Shown here: one piece after another, positions 1 through 6,162 of the stretch | How the letters are laid out: each line of letters opens with the position of its first letter | Position numbering within the stretch: the first letter of the stretch is position 1 | Origin: Methanobacteriota archaeon | Lineage (GTDB): Archaea > Thermoplasmatota > Poseidoniia > Poseidoniales > Poseidoniaceae | Reading direction: 5' to 3' | Assembly: GCA_011525095.1 (NCBI GenBank) | Contig: WTIV01000067.1 | Location: 1-6,162 of the forward strand | Length of the DNA stretch: 6,162 nucleotides | Notes under the pieces: generated by a model | Database searches by the model: none | What the model was told of the DNA's origin: nothing | What the model saw: only the letters and a program-made list of their open reading frames with translations | Program-made: the position numbers and the translations under genes

Positions 1-273
1 ATCTAGAAGGATTTTATGTCCTTCAATTGCCATTGCACCTGCAAGGTTTGAAAGTGCTTTGATTCCATCAAGCCTGCCCATGAAGTGGTCTTTTTCTTTC
101 CACCCAACCTTGTATTCTTCAAGTTCACCTGTAGCTAGTGGAATTACTGCCTGTGGCGGTATAGCCATCCAAGGACCCTCTCTAAGTTCACGCTTCTTGC
201 GCTGTCTGCGATTGCCACCTACATTGATTGGACGTCCCGTTCGAGGGTCGCGGGCAATGTATTCTCGAGACAT
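1..273 (-). CDS. Unrecognised basic protein, 5' part only (runs off left edge)
   Basis: Read on the minus strand from the ATG at 273-271, the frame stays open for 91 codons to the window edge, so the C-terminus is missing. The protein begins MSREYIARDPRTGRPINVGG, followed by a strongly basic stretch (NRRQRKKRELR, about residues 21-31), then GPWMAIPPQAVIP, a charged segment with a KVGWKEKDHF core, and a helical-looking GIKALSNLAGAMAIEGHKILLD end. No signal peptide or membrane segment is visible, so it is probably cytoplasmic; the basic patch could bind nucleic acid, but that is only a guess. Two further in-frame ATGs lie upstream at 288-286 and 315-313, and an in-frame TAG at 324-322 closes the frame. 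The 315 start would place the AT-rich block at 337-344 about 25 bases upstream, fitting a leaderless transcript; the 273 start gives the most natural-looking N-terminus. No Shine-Dalgarno decides between them. Family not recognised. It is divergent from the large surface-protein gene. Confidence 0.75.
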   Translation of the reverse strand, partial: MSREYIARDPRTGRPINVGGNRRQRKKRELREGPWMAIPPQAVIPLATGELEEYKVGWKEKDHFMGRLDGIKALSNLAGAMAIEGHKILLD

Positions 274-336
274 GATATTTCGGCGCATAACGCCGAAGGA
301 AATGAACCCTCCCATTTTTTGCTAAATCTTATCTCC

Positions 337-344
337 AAAATAAT
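337..344. promoter_or_regulatory. Possible shared TATA-like element between divergent genes
   Basis: AAAATAAT on the plus strand (ATTATTTT on the minus strand) is the clearest AT-only block in the gap between the two divergent genes. Its centre is about 31 bases upstream of the plus-strand ATG at 372 and about 25 bases upstream of the minus-strand ATG at 315. Both distances are close to the usual archaeal TATA-to-start spacing for leaderless or short-leader transcripts. Neither start has a convincing Shine-Dalgarno sequence, which fits leaderless initiation. No clear purine-rich BRE could be assigned to either direction, so this is a weak, spacing-based call. Confidence 0.3.
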
Positions 345-371
345 CAAACCCTACATGCCGAACGTGGTAAT

Positions 372-3300
372 ATGCGCAGAGGCTGTGTTGCATTCAGCAT
401 AATCCTCTTGTTTTTAGTTCAAATTACATCAAATGCCCAAATTGAACTTGCCCAAATCAAACATTCTAACTCCATTCATGAAGATTCGTTGTTCAATCAA
501 ACCGGTTTTAATGAGGACGGAGTTTACACTGATTCAACGGGAGAGGTAAGAGTCAACCGTCCTCATATTTCTTGGGTCATGGCAGCACAAGGGCCAATTC
601 TAGAAAGAACAGGTGCATGTTCAGTTTCAATCGATTCTCGTGATGAGGTTTGGCTAATGGGAGGAAGACATGACCCTGACCCACAACAAAATAACGATGA
701 AGAAGCGACTGACTTGATTGAAATCATGATGAATTCAAATAAAACGTGGCAGCCTTCTCAATACAATTTACCACAACCACAACAGTATTGCGAGGCAGAG
801 ATAGTTGGTGACCTTGTCATGGTGGTAGGGGATTGGCAAAGAAATTCGAACCCGACACAATATCCAACCGGCCTCGTTCAAATCTACAACCTCAGTAACA
901 GCACATGGTACAACGGGACTTCAATGCCTTCTACTAACGAAAGAGGATTAGGGGCAATGGCTGAAGCAGGTGGATACCTCTACTATGCTGGTGGAGTTCG
1001 AAACCCGAATGCAAATGATGCTACAAATAGGACCTATCGCTATGACCCTCAAACCGACCAATGGTCCAGAATGGCAGACATGAATCAGGCAAGAGCCTCA
1101 TTTGAATTGGTAAATTTCCACGGGCAATTGTACGCAATGGGTGGCTTCCAAGGAACCTCTACATGGAATAGACAAGCACTGGATTATGTTGAGAGATATG
1201 ACCCAGCAACAGACACATGGAGTAACTTGAGTAAACTTCCAGTTGCACGGTTTGGATGGGCGGGTACCGTTTTGAATGATGAGATCGTCCTGGTTGGCGG
1301 TTACAATGGTGGTCCCAAGACCGAGGTCTTTCATTGGAATCCAATAGAAGATACTTGGTCAAAAGGAAACGACATCGGTTCAATCGGACACTTTGACTTG
1401 ACTGTGGAAGAAATCAATGGCAGTATTACTTGGGCTAGTGGTGACATGTCTCAATACGCATACAACACATGGAATCAGTTATTCTCACAAGATTCTGAAT
1501 TCCAAAACAAATCTGCTTCCCATACAGCTTGGGTGACTTCACCTGTTATCGATTTACGTCCAAACCAGAATGGAAAAGCACTACCAGTACAGTTCGACTT
1601 GCAGGGTCAAAATACAGCAGGTGGAGAATTAGGCCTCCAATTCCGGACTTCATCCAGCCCCGGTACAATTTCTACAAAATTATGGCAGGGTAGCGATGGA
1701 ACTGTGAATACGACTTTCCCAACTGGAATTTCAAATTTAGACGTTTCAGAAAACGCTGATTTTGTTCAATACCGAATCCGGTTCACCGTTACAGACCAAG
1801 ATAACTGGGATGAACCTGACTTAGACTCCATACAGATCAGGTCTGAGCATGCTGCATTTGTCTCCCCTCTTCCCAATCTACTACACCCTAGAGCAGAAAC
1901 CGTGCACATTCAAACTAGTCATGATGTTCTTGGCACAGGACTGATGTACCTCGAAATTGCATCTTGTGATTCATTCGGTTCAATTATTGGACAGTGGGTT
2001 AGGCTAGCTCATGACGGTACATTATTTTCAATTACAGATTCACAAAATATGCTGATTAGCAGCGATGGAACAGTAAATTCGTCCATACCAGGCGAGACCT
2101 TGATTGATTGGTCATTTGACTTGGGCGACCTCACTGGAACGGATTATCTTTGTATGAAGGTGGGCAGTTCAGGTGAAGAGACAATCGAGTTTGCACACAA
2201 CAACCCAATCGAAATTGACAACCTTCTCGAAGTAAGTATCACTGGATTGGGAGAGTTTTCTAATCAGGACACAATCCTAGGAGGAATTCCAGTCAATGTG
2301 GAAATAAATCACACGTTCCCATCAACAGGAATGACCTTGTCAAGTGGTGACTTGCAAGCAAGAATAAATTTCAACATTCAAATTAAAGACCCAATACTGA
2401 ACAATAATTCAGGATGGGTTAATCAAACCACTCCTTGGACCAATCTAACAATCGGTCAAAGCGATATTATCCAATGGACTTTGCCTAGTGATGTTTCAGG
2501 AGTTGTGAACATTTCAATCGATGCTAGAAGTGACCAATCATTCGAAGTTACTGCCAACTCTAACAATTCGAGCCTAATTTTAGATAATGAAAATCCTGTA
2601 ATTATCGATTCTATACCTAGCAATCAAGATTACCTTGATAGCGAAAAAGACAGAGAATTGAGTGTGTTGATTGCAGATGTTTCCGGATTCAATGTTGAAA
2701 ATATGAATTTGCAGATTTGGGTCCAAGGCATGGATGATGGCTCAGATGGTTCATTCCCCGATGGTATACCGCAAAATGATGAGTACAGAAACATCAACTT
2801 TACATTAGAGAATGATGGAAGCTATTGGTGGTTTAACGGAACACAATCCGATGACGTAAACCAAGACCAGCAACTGGTATACATGCGTGTTGTAGGTGAT
2901 GACCTTGCGGGATTTGAAACTCTGAACAACAGTGTTTGGTGGAAAACTAGAGATGCAAGAACGTCTGTTGTGGAAAGAATTTACAACGTGAATTCCAATC
3001 AATTTTGGGAGGTATCTAGAGAGATTTCTTGGCAAATTGCAATCACTGATTCCAACGCACTGACCGATATCATGTCGGTAGAGGTGATACTTGGTGAAAA
3101 TGACCAATTTGGAATAAGTTATGATGTCGCAGACACAATTTTTAGTTCACGAGGAACCTACATTGACTCTGATAGAAGTACATGTAGTCACACCTTCGTG
3201 GATAATGAGATGATATTTTCAGTAACTCTGTATGCTAGTTGGGAAGTAGACATTTCCACTCTAGAAGAAGGCAGGATAACAATCAAGGTTACGGATGTAG

Positions 3301-4850
3301 ACGGAACCAGTTCTTTCGATTTCGACAACCTGTGGACATTCTCTGATGATTTTGATTTTTCAATCGACGAGATATCAGATCAAACCGGATATGTAATTGG
3401 AGATATTACGAATGACTCCATTTTGCAAACCGGTGATGAAATAAGAATTGTTGGAGAGATGACACATTCCCTCTCAGGCCTTCCATATGAGGGCGAATTG
3501 TCATTGAGTTGGTGGGGTTTGTTACAAGGAGAGAATTGGTTTGGTTCCTCAACAATCGAAGTTTTCGAAGGTAAAATTGACACAACAATCTCAATGCCGT
3601 CCACAGGGGGACTCATGGATTTCCAAATCGCTTTCTTGGACCCTTGGGAAACTAGAACTATAGGTGGATTCGAATTACCGTTATTCATTGTCGATGCAGA
3701 GGCTCCAATTATCCTAGATTCAAGCATAGAGGAACTATCTAGGTATCATCTTGATGATGTTGGGATTGGTGTTAACATAGACGAGGACGTATCTTGGAGT
3801 GGCTTACTAAACCTAACATGTAGAGTTTCTTCCACAGAATTAACTTGGGAGGCAATTACAATTTCATTGGAACCATCTAACGTGTTCCAGGGTAGGACAT
3901 TGTTTTCCTTCACCTTTGATTTCTCTGGCCAAGGTGACCCGTCATTGCTTTCACCAGAAGCGCAACTAGATTGCTGGGCTGCAGGGTATGATGACTCAGG
4001 ATGGCCACTTTCTTTTACAAGTGAATTAGCAGATAATCAGCCTTGGATTTCTGTTCCTCTTAGCACCATAGGTCCAAATATCGAACTTCTAGATGTGAAA
4101 CTAGAAGGGAAAATCGAAGCAGGAAAGGAATTGCGTGCTGAAATTACAGTGAAAAATTCGGGAGAGAGCCTACAAGAATCATTCAACATATCGGTTTACA
4201 CTATCGTTGGAGATGAAAAGACTCTAGTTGGGTTGTATTCCCAATCTCAAATCGCATCGGGACAAGGCGTGGTAAAGCGCGTGGCTATTACGGTCCCTGA
4301 TGGAGACTGGGAAATTTTGGTGGTTGTTGATGAGGAACAGAGAATTTGGGAATTGAATGAAGATGATAACACATTCACAAAGTCCTATTCTGCACCTGAT
4401 GAGGTCTCTTCGCTAACTTACATCCTTGGAGGCGGAGGGCTGCTTGCGGTTTTACTTCTGTTCGTTGTCCTAAGAAAACGTACAGGGAATGAGTTGACTG
4501 AGTCAAAGAAGTTACCATCAATAGAAGATTTACCAAGAAGCGGCCCTCCACAATCCAGCAGAAGTTCTTCAGAAGTTCAGACTCCTACCAAGCCAAAAAG
4601 AGGTCCTCCTCCTAAGAAGGTGCAGCCAGAGGCCACACCTGTCGTAACAAACGTTGCAGACGCTATGGCTAAGTTGTCCCTTGACGCGCTGCCTGGGAGG
4701 GATGTGAAATCAGAAACAACAGTTCCAAGTTACGAATCTTTACCGCCGGGTGGTGAATATGAATACCTCACGGAGGGCACATTCTATACTGGTTCAGGCA
4801 TCGGAAAGTGGAAGCTTGAAGAAGATGGAACATTCACAAAAATTGAGTGA
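372..4850 (+). CDS. Large Kelch-propeller cell-surface protein, type I membrane-anchored
   Basis: The 1492-residue product is built like an envelope receptor or adhesin. Residues 1-22 form a Sec signal peptide (MRR, hydrophobic core, predicted cut after SNA). Residues 74-377 are a six-blade Kelch-like propeller. Residues about 385-495, 496-620, 621-735, 740-860, 865-1000 and 1000-1230 look like consecutive beta-sandwich or Ig-like domains, the last ones related by an [NA]-P-[VI]-I-[IL]-D-S motif. Residues about 1236-1342 resemble CARDB, followed by one membrane helix (about 1349-1367), RKR stop-transfer residues and a 125-residue cytoplasmic tail. N-x-S/T sequons are numerous in the exterior part, as expected for an N-glycosylated archaeal surface protein. 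Cysteines are sparse and could pair locally (C83/C140, C532/C594, C1150/C1201); C938 looks unpaired. ATG 372 is chosen because the signal peptide starts right there. The ligand is unknown; no catalytic motif is visible. The next gene overlaps its stop codon. Confidence 0.9.
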   Translation: MRRGCVAFSIILLFLVQITSNAQIELAQIKHSNSIHEDSLFNQTGFNEDGVYTDSTGEVRVNRPHISWVMAAQGPILERTGACSVSIDSRDEVWLMGGRHDPDPQQNNDEEATDLIEIMMNSNKTWQPSQYNLPQPQQYCEAEIVGDLVMVVGDWQRNSNPTQYPTGLVQIYNLSNSTWYNGTSMPSTNERGLGAMAEAGGYLYYAGGVRNPNANDATNRTYRYDPQTDQWSRMADMNQARASFELVNFHGQLYAMGGFQGTSTWNRQALDYVERYDPATDTWSNLSKLPVARFGWAGTVLNDEIVLVGGYNGGPKTEVFHWNPIEDTWSKGNDIGSIGHFDLTVEEINGSITWASGDMSQYAYNTWNQLFSQDSEFQNKSASHTAWVTSPVIDLRPNQNGKALPVQFDLQGQNTAGGELGLQFRTSSSPGTISTKLWQGSDGTVNTTFPTGISNLDVSENADFVQYRIRFTVTDQDNWDEPDLDSIQIRSEHAAFVSPLPNLLHPRAETVHIQTSHDVLGTGLMYLEIASCDSFGSIIGQWVRLAHDGTLFSITDSQNMLISSDGTVNSSIPGETLIDWSFDLGDLTGTDYLCMKVGSSGEETIEFAHNNPIEIDNLLEVSITGLGEFSNQDTILGGIPVNVEINHTFPSTGMTLSSGDLQARINFNIQIKDPILNNNSGWVNQTTPWTNLTIGQSDIIQWTLPSDVSGVVNISIDARSDQSFEVTANSNNSSLILDNENPVIIDSIPSNQDYLDSEKDRELSVLIADVSGFNVENMNLQIWVQGMDDGSDGSFPDGIPQNDEYRNINFTLENDGSYWWFNGTQSDDVNQDQQLVYMRVVGDDLAGFETLNNSVWWKTRDARTSVVERIYNVNSNQFWEVSREISWQIAITDSNALTDIMSVEVILGENDQFGISYDVADTIFSSRGTYIDSDRSTCSHTFVDNEMIFSVTLYASWEVDISTLEEGRITIKVTDVDGTSSFDFDNLWTFSDDFDFSIDEISDQTGYVIGDITNDSILQTGDEIRIVGEMTHSLSGLPYEGELSLSWWGLLQGENWFGSSTIEVFEGKIDTTISMPSTGGLMDFQIAFLDPWETRTIGGFELPLFIVDAEAPIILDSSIEELSRYHLDDVGIGVNIDEDVSWSGLLNLTCRVSSTELTWEAITISLEPSNVFQGRTLFSFTFDFSGQGDPSLLSPEAQLDCWAAGYDDSGWPLSFTSELADNQPWISVPLSTIGPNIELLDVKLEGKIEAGKELRAEITVKNSGESLQESFNISVYTIVGDEKTLVGLYSQSQIASGQGVVKRVAITVPDGDWEILVVVDEEQRIWELNEDDNTFTKSYSAPDEVSSLTYILGGGGLLAVLLLFVVLRKRTGNELTESKKLPSIEDLPRSGPPQSSRSSSEVQTPTKPKRGPPPKKVQPEATPVVTNVADAMAKLSLDALPGRDVKSETTVPSYESLPPGGEYEYLTEGTFYTGSGIGKWKLEEDGTFTKIE
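591..1502 (+). other. Six-blade Kelch-like beta-propeller region of the surface protein
   Basis: Residues 74-377 divide into six units of about 45-55 residues, starting near residues 74, 129, 183, 235, 287 and 333. The signature is a hydrophobic strand ending in GG (VWLMGG, YYAGG, YAMGG, IVLVGG), then a variable loop, then a Y-x-P-x-x-D-x-W strand (YDPQTDQW, YDPATDTW, WNPIEDTW). Units 3 to 5 are canonical. Unit 2 has MVVGD in place of GG, and unit 6 is degenerate (ITWASGD, then NTWNQL). Six or seven blades is normal for Kelch propellers, so this probably closes as one ring and is the most likely ligand-binding part. The blade count is read by eye. Confidence 0.82.
4077..4397 (+). other. CARDB-like membrane-proximal domain
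   Basis: Residues about 1236-1342 follow the usual CARDB pattern: an NIELLDVKL opening strand, AGKELRAEITVKNSGES (the conserved 'x-V-x-N-x-G' turn), a long middle strand with GDEKTLVG, and the closing WELNEDDNTFTKSY, which corresponds to the typical 'V-x-E-x-x-E-x-N-N' ending. CARDB domains are Ig-like adhesion or spacer modules common in archaeal and bacterial surface proteins. Its place directly before the membrane helix fits a stalk role. Confidence 0.75.
4473..4850 (+). other. Cytoplasmic tail with three S-x-[E/D]-x-L-P motifs and an aromatic end module
   Basis: The 125 residues after the membrane helix contain SIEDLP (1383-1388), SLDALP (1436-1441) and SYESLP (1453-1458). Between the first two lies a low-complexity Ser/Pro/Lys linker (SRSSSE, then PTKPKRGPPPKK). 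The last 35 residues (from PPGGEYEYL to DGTFTKIE) are rich in Gly, Tyr, Phe and one Trp, and look like a small folded beta module. The motif repetition is seen directly; a docking role for it is inference. Confidence 0.6.
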
Positions 4851-4852
4851 TG
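4848..4852 (+). promoter_or_regulatory. TGATG stop/start overlap, probable translational coupling
   Basis: The stop codon TGA of the surface-protein gene (4848-4850) shares its final A with the ATG of the DUF2240-like gene (4850-4852). There is no gap for a separate promoter, and no strong Shine-Dalgarno motif is visible at the end of the upstream gene. The two are therefore most likely on one transcript, with ribosomes reinitiating at the junction. The alternative start ATG 4856 would still leave only a 5-base gap. Confidence 0.6.
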
Positions 4853-5416
4853 TTAATGTCAGCAGAAACTGAAGATGTCAAACGTGTTCTAGCAATATGC
4901 TTCAGGACTGGTGCATCTCAAACCGCTGATGATGTAGAAAGAATTCTCTCATTTGACATGGGTTGGATGGATACTGAAACCGCTCATAATGCCATCAAAG
5001 CACTGATTTTCGCAGGATGGATAAAAGATGACGGAGGGTTACTATCTCCAAATTGTGACATCAGAGGCATAAAGGCTCCACTAGGCTGGCAACCAAGGCC
5101 ATCCAGACTGACTGACCCCGTAGTAAATGGAGTTGCGAAACCTGTTGAAAAGGAAGTTGAGACCCCAAAAACCCCTGTTGTTAAGAAAACAGAAATTGTA
5201 AGTTCATCTAACTCAGATCCGAGAACAAGAATGGAGAAACGTTTAGCAAAATTCATCTCTAAGCAATCGGGAATCGATTTAGAAGAAATTAATCGACGAG
5301 CAGAAAGAAAGGTGAAGGCCTTGAGATATTGTACTATATGGCTTGCACTTTGCTTAATCAGTAGAGAGCAGGACCTAGAGATGGGCCCGATTATCGATTC
5401 ATTCGCCAGCAGTTGA
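4850..5416 (+). CDS. DUF2240-like archaeal protein, winged-helix-like N-terminus
   Basis: The product has 188 residues from ATG 4850, or 186 from ATG 4856; a GTG at 4847 is also in frame. ATG 4850 is preferred because it makes a TGATG overlap with the upstream stop, the usual arrangement for translational coupling. The layout matches what I recall of DUF2240: an N-terminal helical, winged-helix-like region (about residues 8-72, with the MDTETAHNAIKALIFAGWIK helix and a short DDGG wing), a G-I-K-A-P-x-G-W-x-P strand (73-82), and a C-terminal helical domain (about 123-188) with EKRLAKFIS and a final ALRYCTIWLALCLISREQDL helix. Between them sits a charged Pro/Lys/Glu/Val linker (about 83-122), longer than in typical members. 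No signal peptide or clear membrane span, so it is cytoplasmic. Function is unknown in the family; the fold suggests nucleic-acid or protein binding. Its last 18 bases overlap the exporter gene on the other strand. Confidence 0.85.
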   Translation: MLMSAETEDVKRVLAICFRTGASQTADDVERILSFDMGWMDTETAHNAIKALIFAGWIKDDGGLLSPNCDIRGIKAPLGWQPRPSRLTDPVVNGVAKPVEKEVETPKTPVVKKTEIVSSSNSDPRTRMEKRLAKFISKQSGIDLEEINRRAERKVKALRYCTIWLALCLISREQDLEMGPIIDSFASS

Positions 5417-6162
5417 GTTTACTTCTGACATTAGAAGGAGAACTGGCAGAACTATTATTGAGAGTATTAGCGAATAGGTTACTGTCAAAGCAGTAACCAG
5501 GCCAAATTGTTGCACCACTGGCATCGGAGAAAACAGCAACACAAGGAAGCCTAACGAGGTAGTTCCAGCAGACAATACGAGAGCTACTCCGGTTGTTGAA
5601 ATCGTTTCTTCTAATGCTTCCCATACATCCTCTCGCTTTTCTCTTTCAGACTCGAATCTTCTCCACATGTGGATGACATAATCTATTCCGATACCGAGTG
5701 ATAAGGCTGTTACCATCACAGTCAAGACGTTCCACTTGAGTGATAGTACAACCATTGAACCTACCACCCACAGCGTTGCTAGTACAACCGGAGTTAGTAC
5801 TACAATGGCAGGTACTGGTCTGCGGGTTAGCAGCAGTAGAACAACAAATGACACAATGAATGAAATTGCAGTAGAGGACAACTGAGAAGAATTCAATCCA
5901 TCCAGAACATTCTGTAATGCGACTAGATCGCCTGTTACATGCACATTCGCAACTCCGGACAATTCACTCCTCAGTTTTCCAGACTCAGATTCAGTCCCCA
6001 ATTCTTCCTCAAACCATTGAACAACACGGCTCGTGTCGCTTGAGGTGGATGCGTCGACTCTTACTTCAATTCGTATGTGTTTTATTTTGTCGCCATCAAG
6101 GTCTACAGTATCTTTAACTCTGTCAGCCCAAGATGCTCCAGTGTATGGGTCTGCTATAGATG
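5399..6162 (-). CDS. RND/MMPL-superfamily exporter, C-terminal third (runs off right edge; HAE3-like)
   Basis: On the minus strand the frame is open from the right edge (first full codon ends at 6160) to a TGA at 5401-5399, giving 253 residues of the C-terminal end. The first roughly 95 residues are the end of the second extracytoplasmic porter loop, ending in VTGDLVALQNVLDGLNSSQL. Five membrane helices follow, matching TM8-TM12 of an RND protomer. The helix carrying GIGIDYVIH (5669-5695) and then MWRRFESER holds the conserved Asp of the proton-relay helix in this superfamily, and TTGVALVLSAGTTSLGF is the typical following helix. The style matches the largely archaeal HAE3 group, thought to export hydrophobic or lipid-like compounds by proton antiport; the substrate here cannot be told. 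A TTG at 6001 is internal, not the start. Its 3' end overlaps the convergent DUF2240-like gene by 18 bases. Confidence 0.9.
   Translation of the reverse strand, partial: SIADPYTGASWADRVKDTVDLDGDKIKHIRIEVRVDASTSSDTSRVVQWFEEELGTESESGKLRSELSGVANVHVTGDLVALQNVLDGLNSSQLSSTAISFIVSFVVLLLLTRRPVPAIVVLTPVVLATLWVVGSMVVLSLKWNVLTVMVTALSLGIGIDYVIHMWRRFESEREKREDVWEALEETISTTGVALVLSAGTTSLGFLVLLFSPMPVVQQFGLVTALTVTYSLILSIIVLPVLLLMSEVNSTAGE

Noticed and set aside
59..325. An 88-codon plus-strand reading frame at the left edge
   Set aside because: It lies antisense to the better-supported minus-strand gene; its translation is Ser/Pro/Arg-rich with no recognisable pattern, as expected for a shadow frame.
376..388. 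RRGC near the N-terminus of the surface protein as a lipobox
   Set aside because: The Cys at residue 5 comes before the hydrophobic core, not after it, so it cannot be a lipid-attachment site; the SNA-Q site at 22/23 is a normal signal peptidase I type cut.
3380..3727. A 115-codon minus-strand frame within the surface-protein gene
   Set aside because: It is opposite a continuous, domain-bearing coding frame, has no coherent fold pattern, and has no promoter of its own.
4847..4849. GTG 4847 as the start of the DUF2240-like gene
   Set aside because: ATG 4850 immediately follows in frame and gives the common TGATG overlap; a GTG start would add one residue with no visible benefit.
5380..5400. 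GGGCCC and the near-palindrome CGATTATCG close to the convergent gene ends, as a possible terminator
   Set aside because: The palindromes are short, lie within coding sequence and are not followed by a T-tract in either direction.
5999..6001. TTG as the start of a 200-residue minus-strand protein
   Set aside because: The same frame stays open to the right edge and its translation continues the expected porter-loop sequence of an RND exporter, so this TTG is an internal Leu codon.

Overview
The window looks like a piece of a planktonic marine archaeal genome. The best guess is Marine Group II Euryarchaeota (Candidatus Poseidoniales). This rests on three things: a very long secreted, single-pass surface protein rich in N-glycosylation sequons with a Kelch propeller and a CARDB-type domain; a small protein that resembles the archaeal DUF2240 family; and a transporter end that resembles the largely archaeal HAE3 branch of the RND/MMPL superfamily. 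Gene packing is tight, base composition is moderately AT-rich, and no Shine-Dalgarno sites sit at the starts. The lineage call is inference; no rRNA or other phylogenetic marker is present.

Layout. (1) The left edge to about 273 (possibly 315) is the 5' part of a minus-strand gene that runs out of the window. It encodes a basic, unrecognised protein. (2) A short divergent intergenic region at about 316-371 holds one AT-rich block that could serve as the TATA element for both directions. (3) 372-4850, plus strand, is a 1492-residue type I membrane surface protein: signal peptide, six-bladed Kelch-like propeller, a series of beta-sandwich domains, a CARDB-like domain near the membrane, one transmembrane helix and a 125-residue cytoplasmic tail with three copies of a short S-x-[E/D]-x-L-P motif and an aromatic terminal module. 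(4) 4850-5416, plus strand, overlaps the previous stop in a TGATG junction and encodes a 188-residue protein with a DUF2240-like layout: winged-helix-like N-terminus, charged linker, helical C-terminus. (5) 5399-6162, minus strand, is the C-terminal third of an RND/MMPL exporter. It converges on the DUF2240-like gene with an 18-bp overlap and runs off the right edge.

The surface protein and the DUF2240-like protein form a compact, translationally coupled pair. The pairing suggests, but does not show, that an envelope-anchored binding protein with a motif-bearing cytoplasmic tail works with a small cytoplasmic, possibly nucleic-acid-binding, partner. The exporter faces the other way and need not be functionally linked. 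I saw no tRNA, rRNA, CRISPR array, insertion sequence or convincing terminator.
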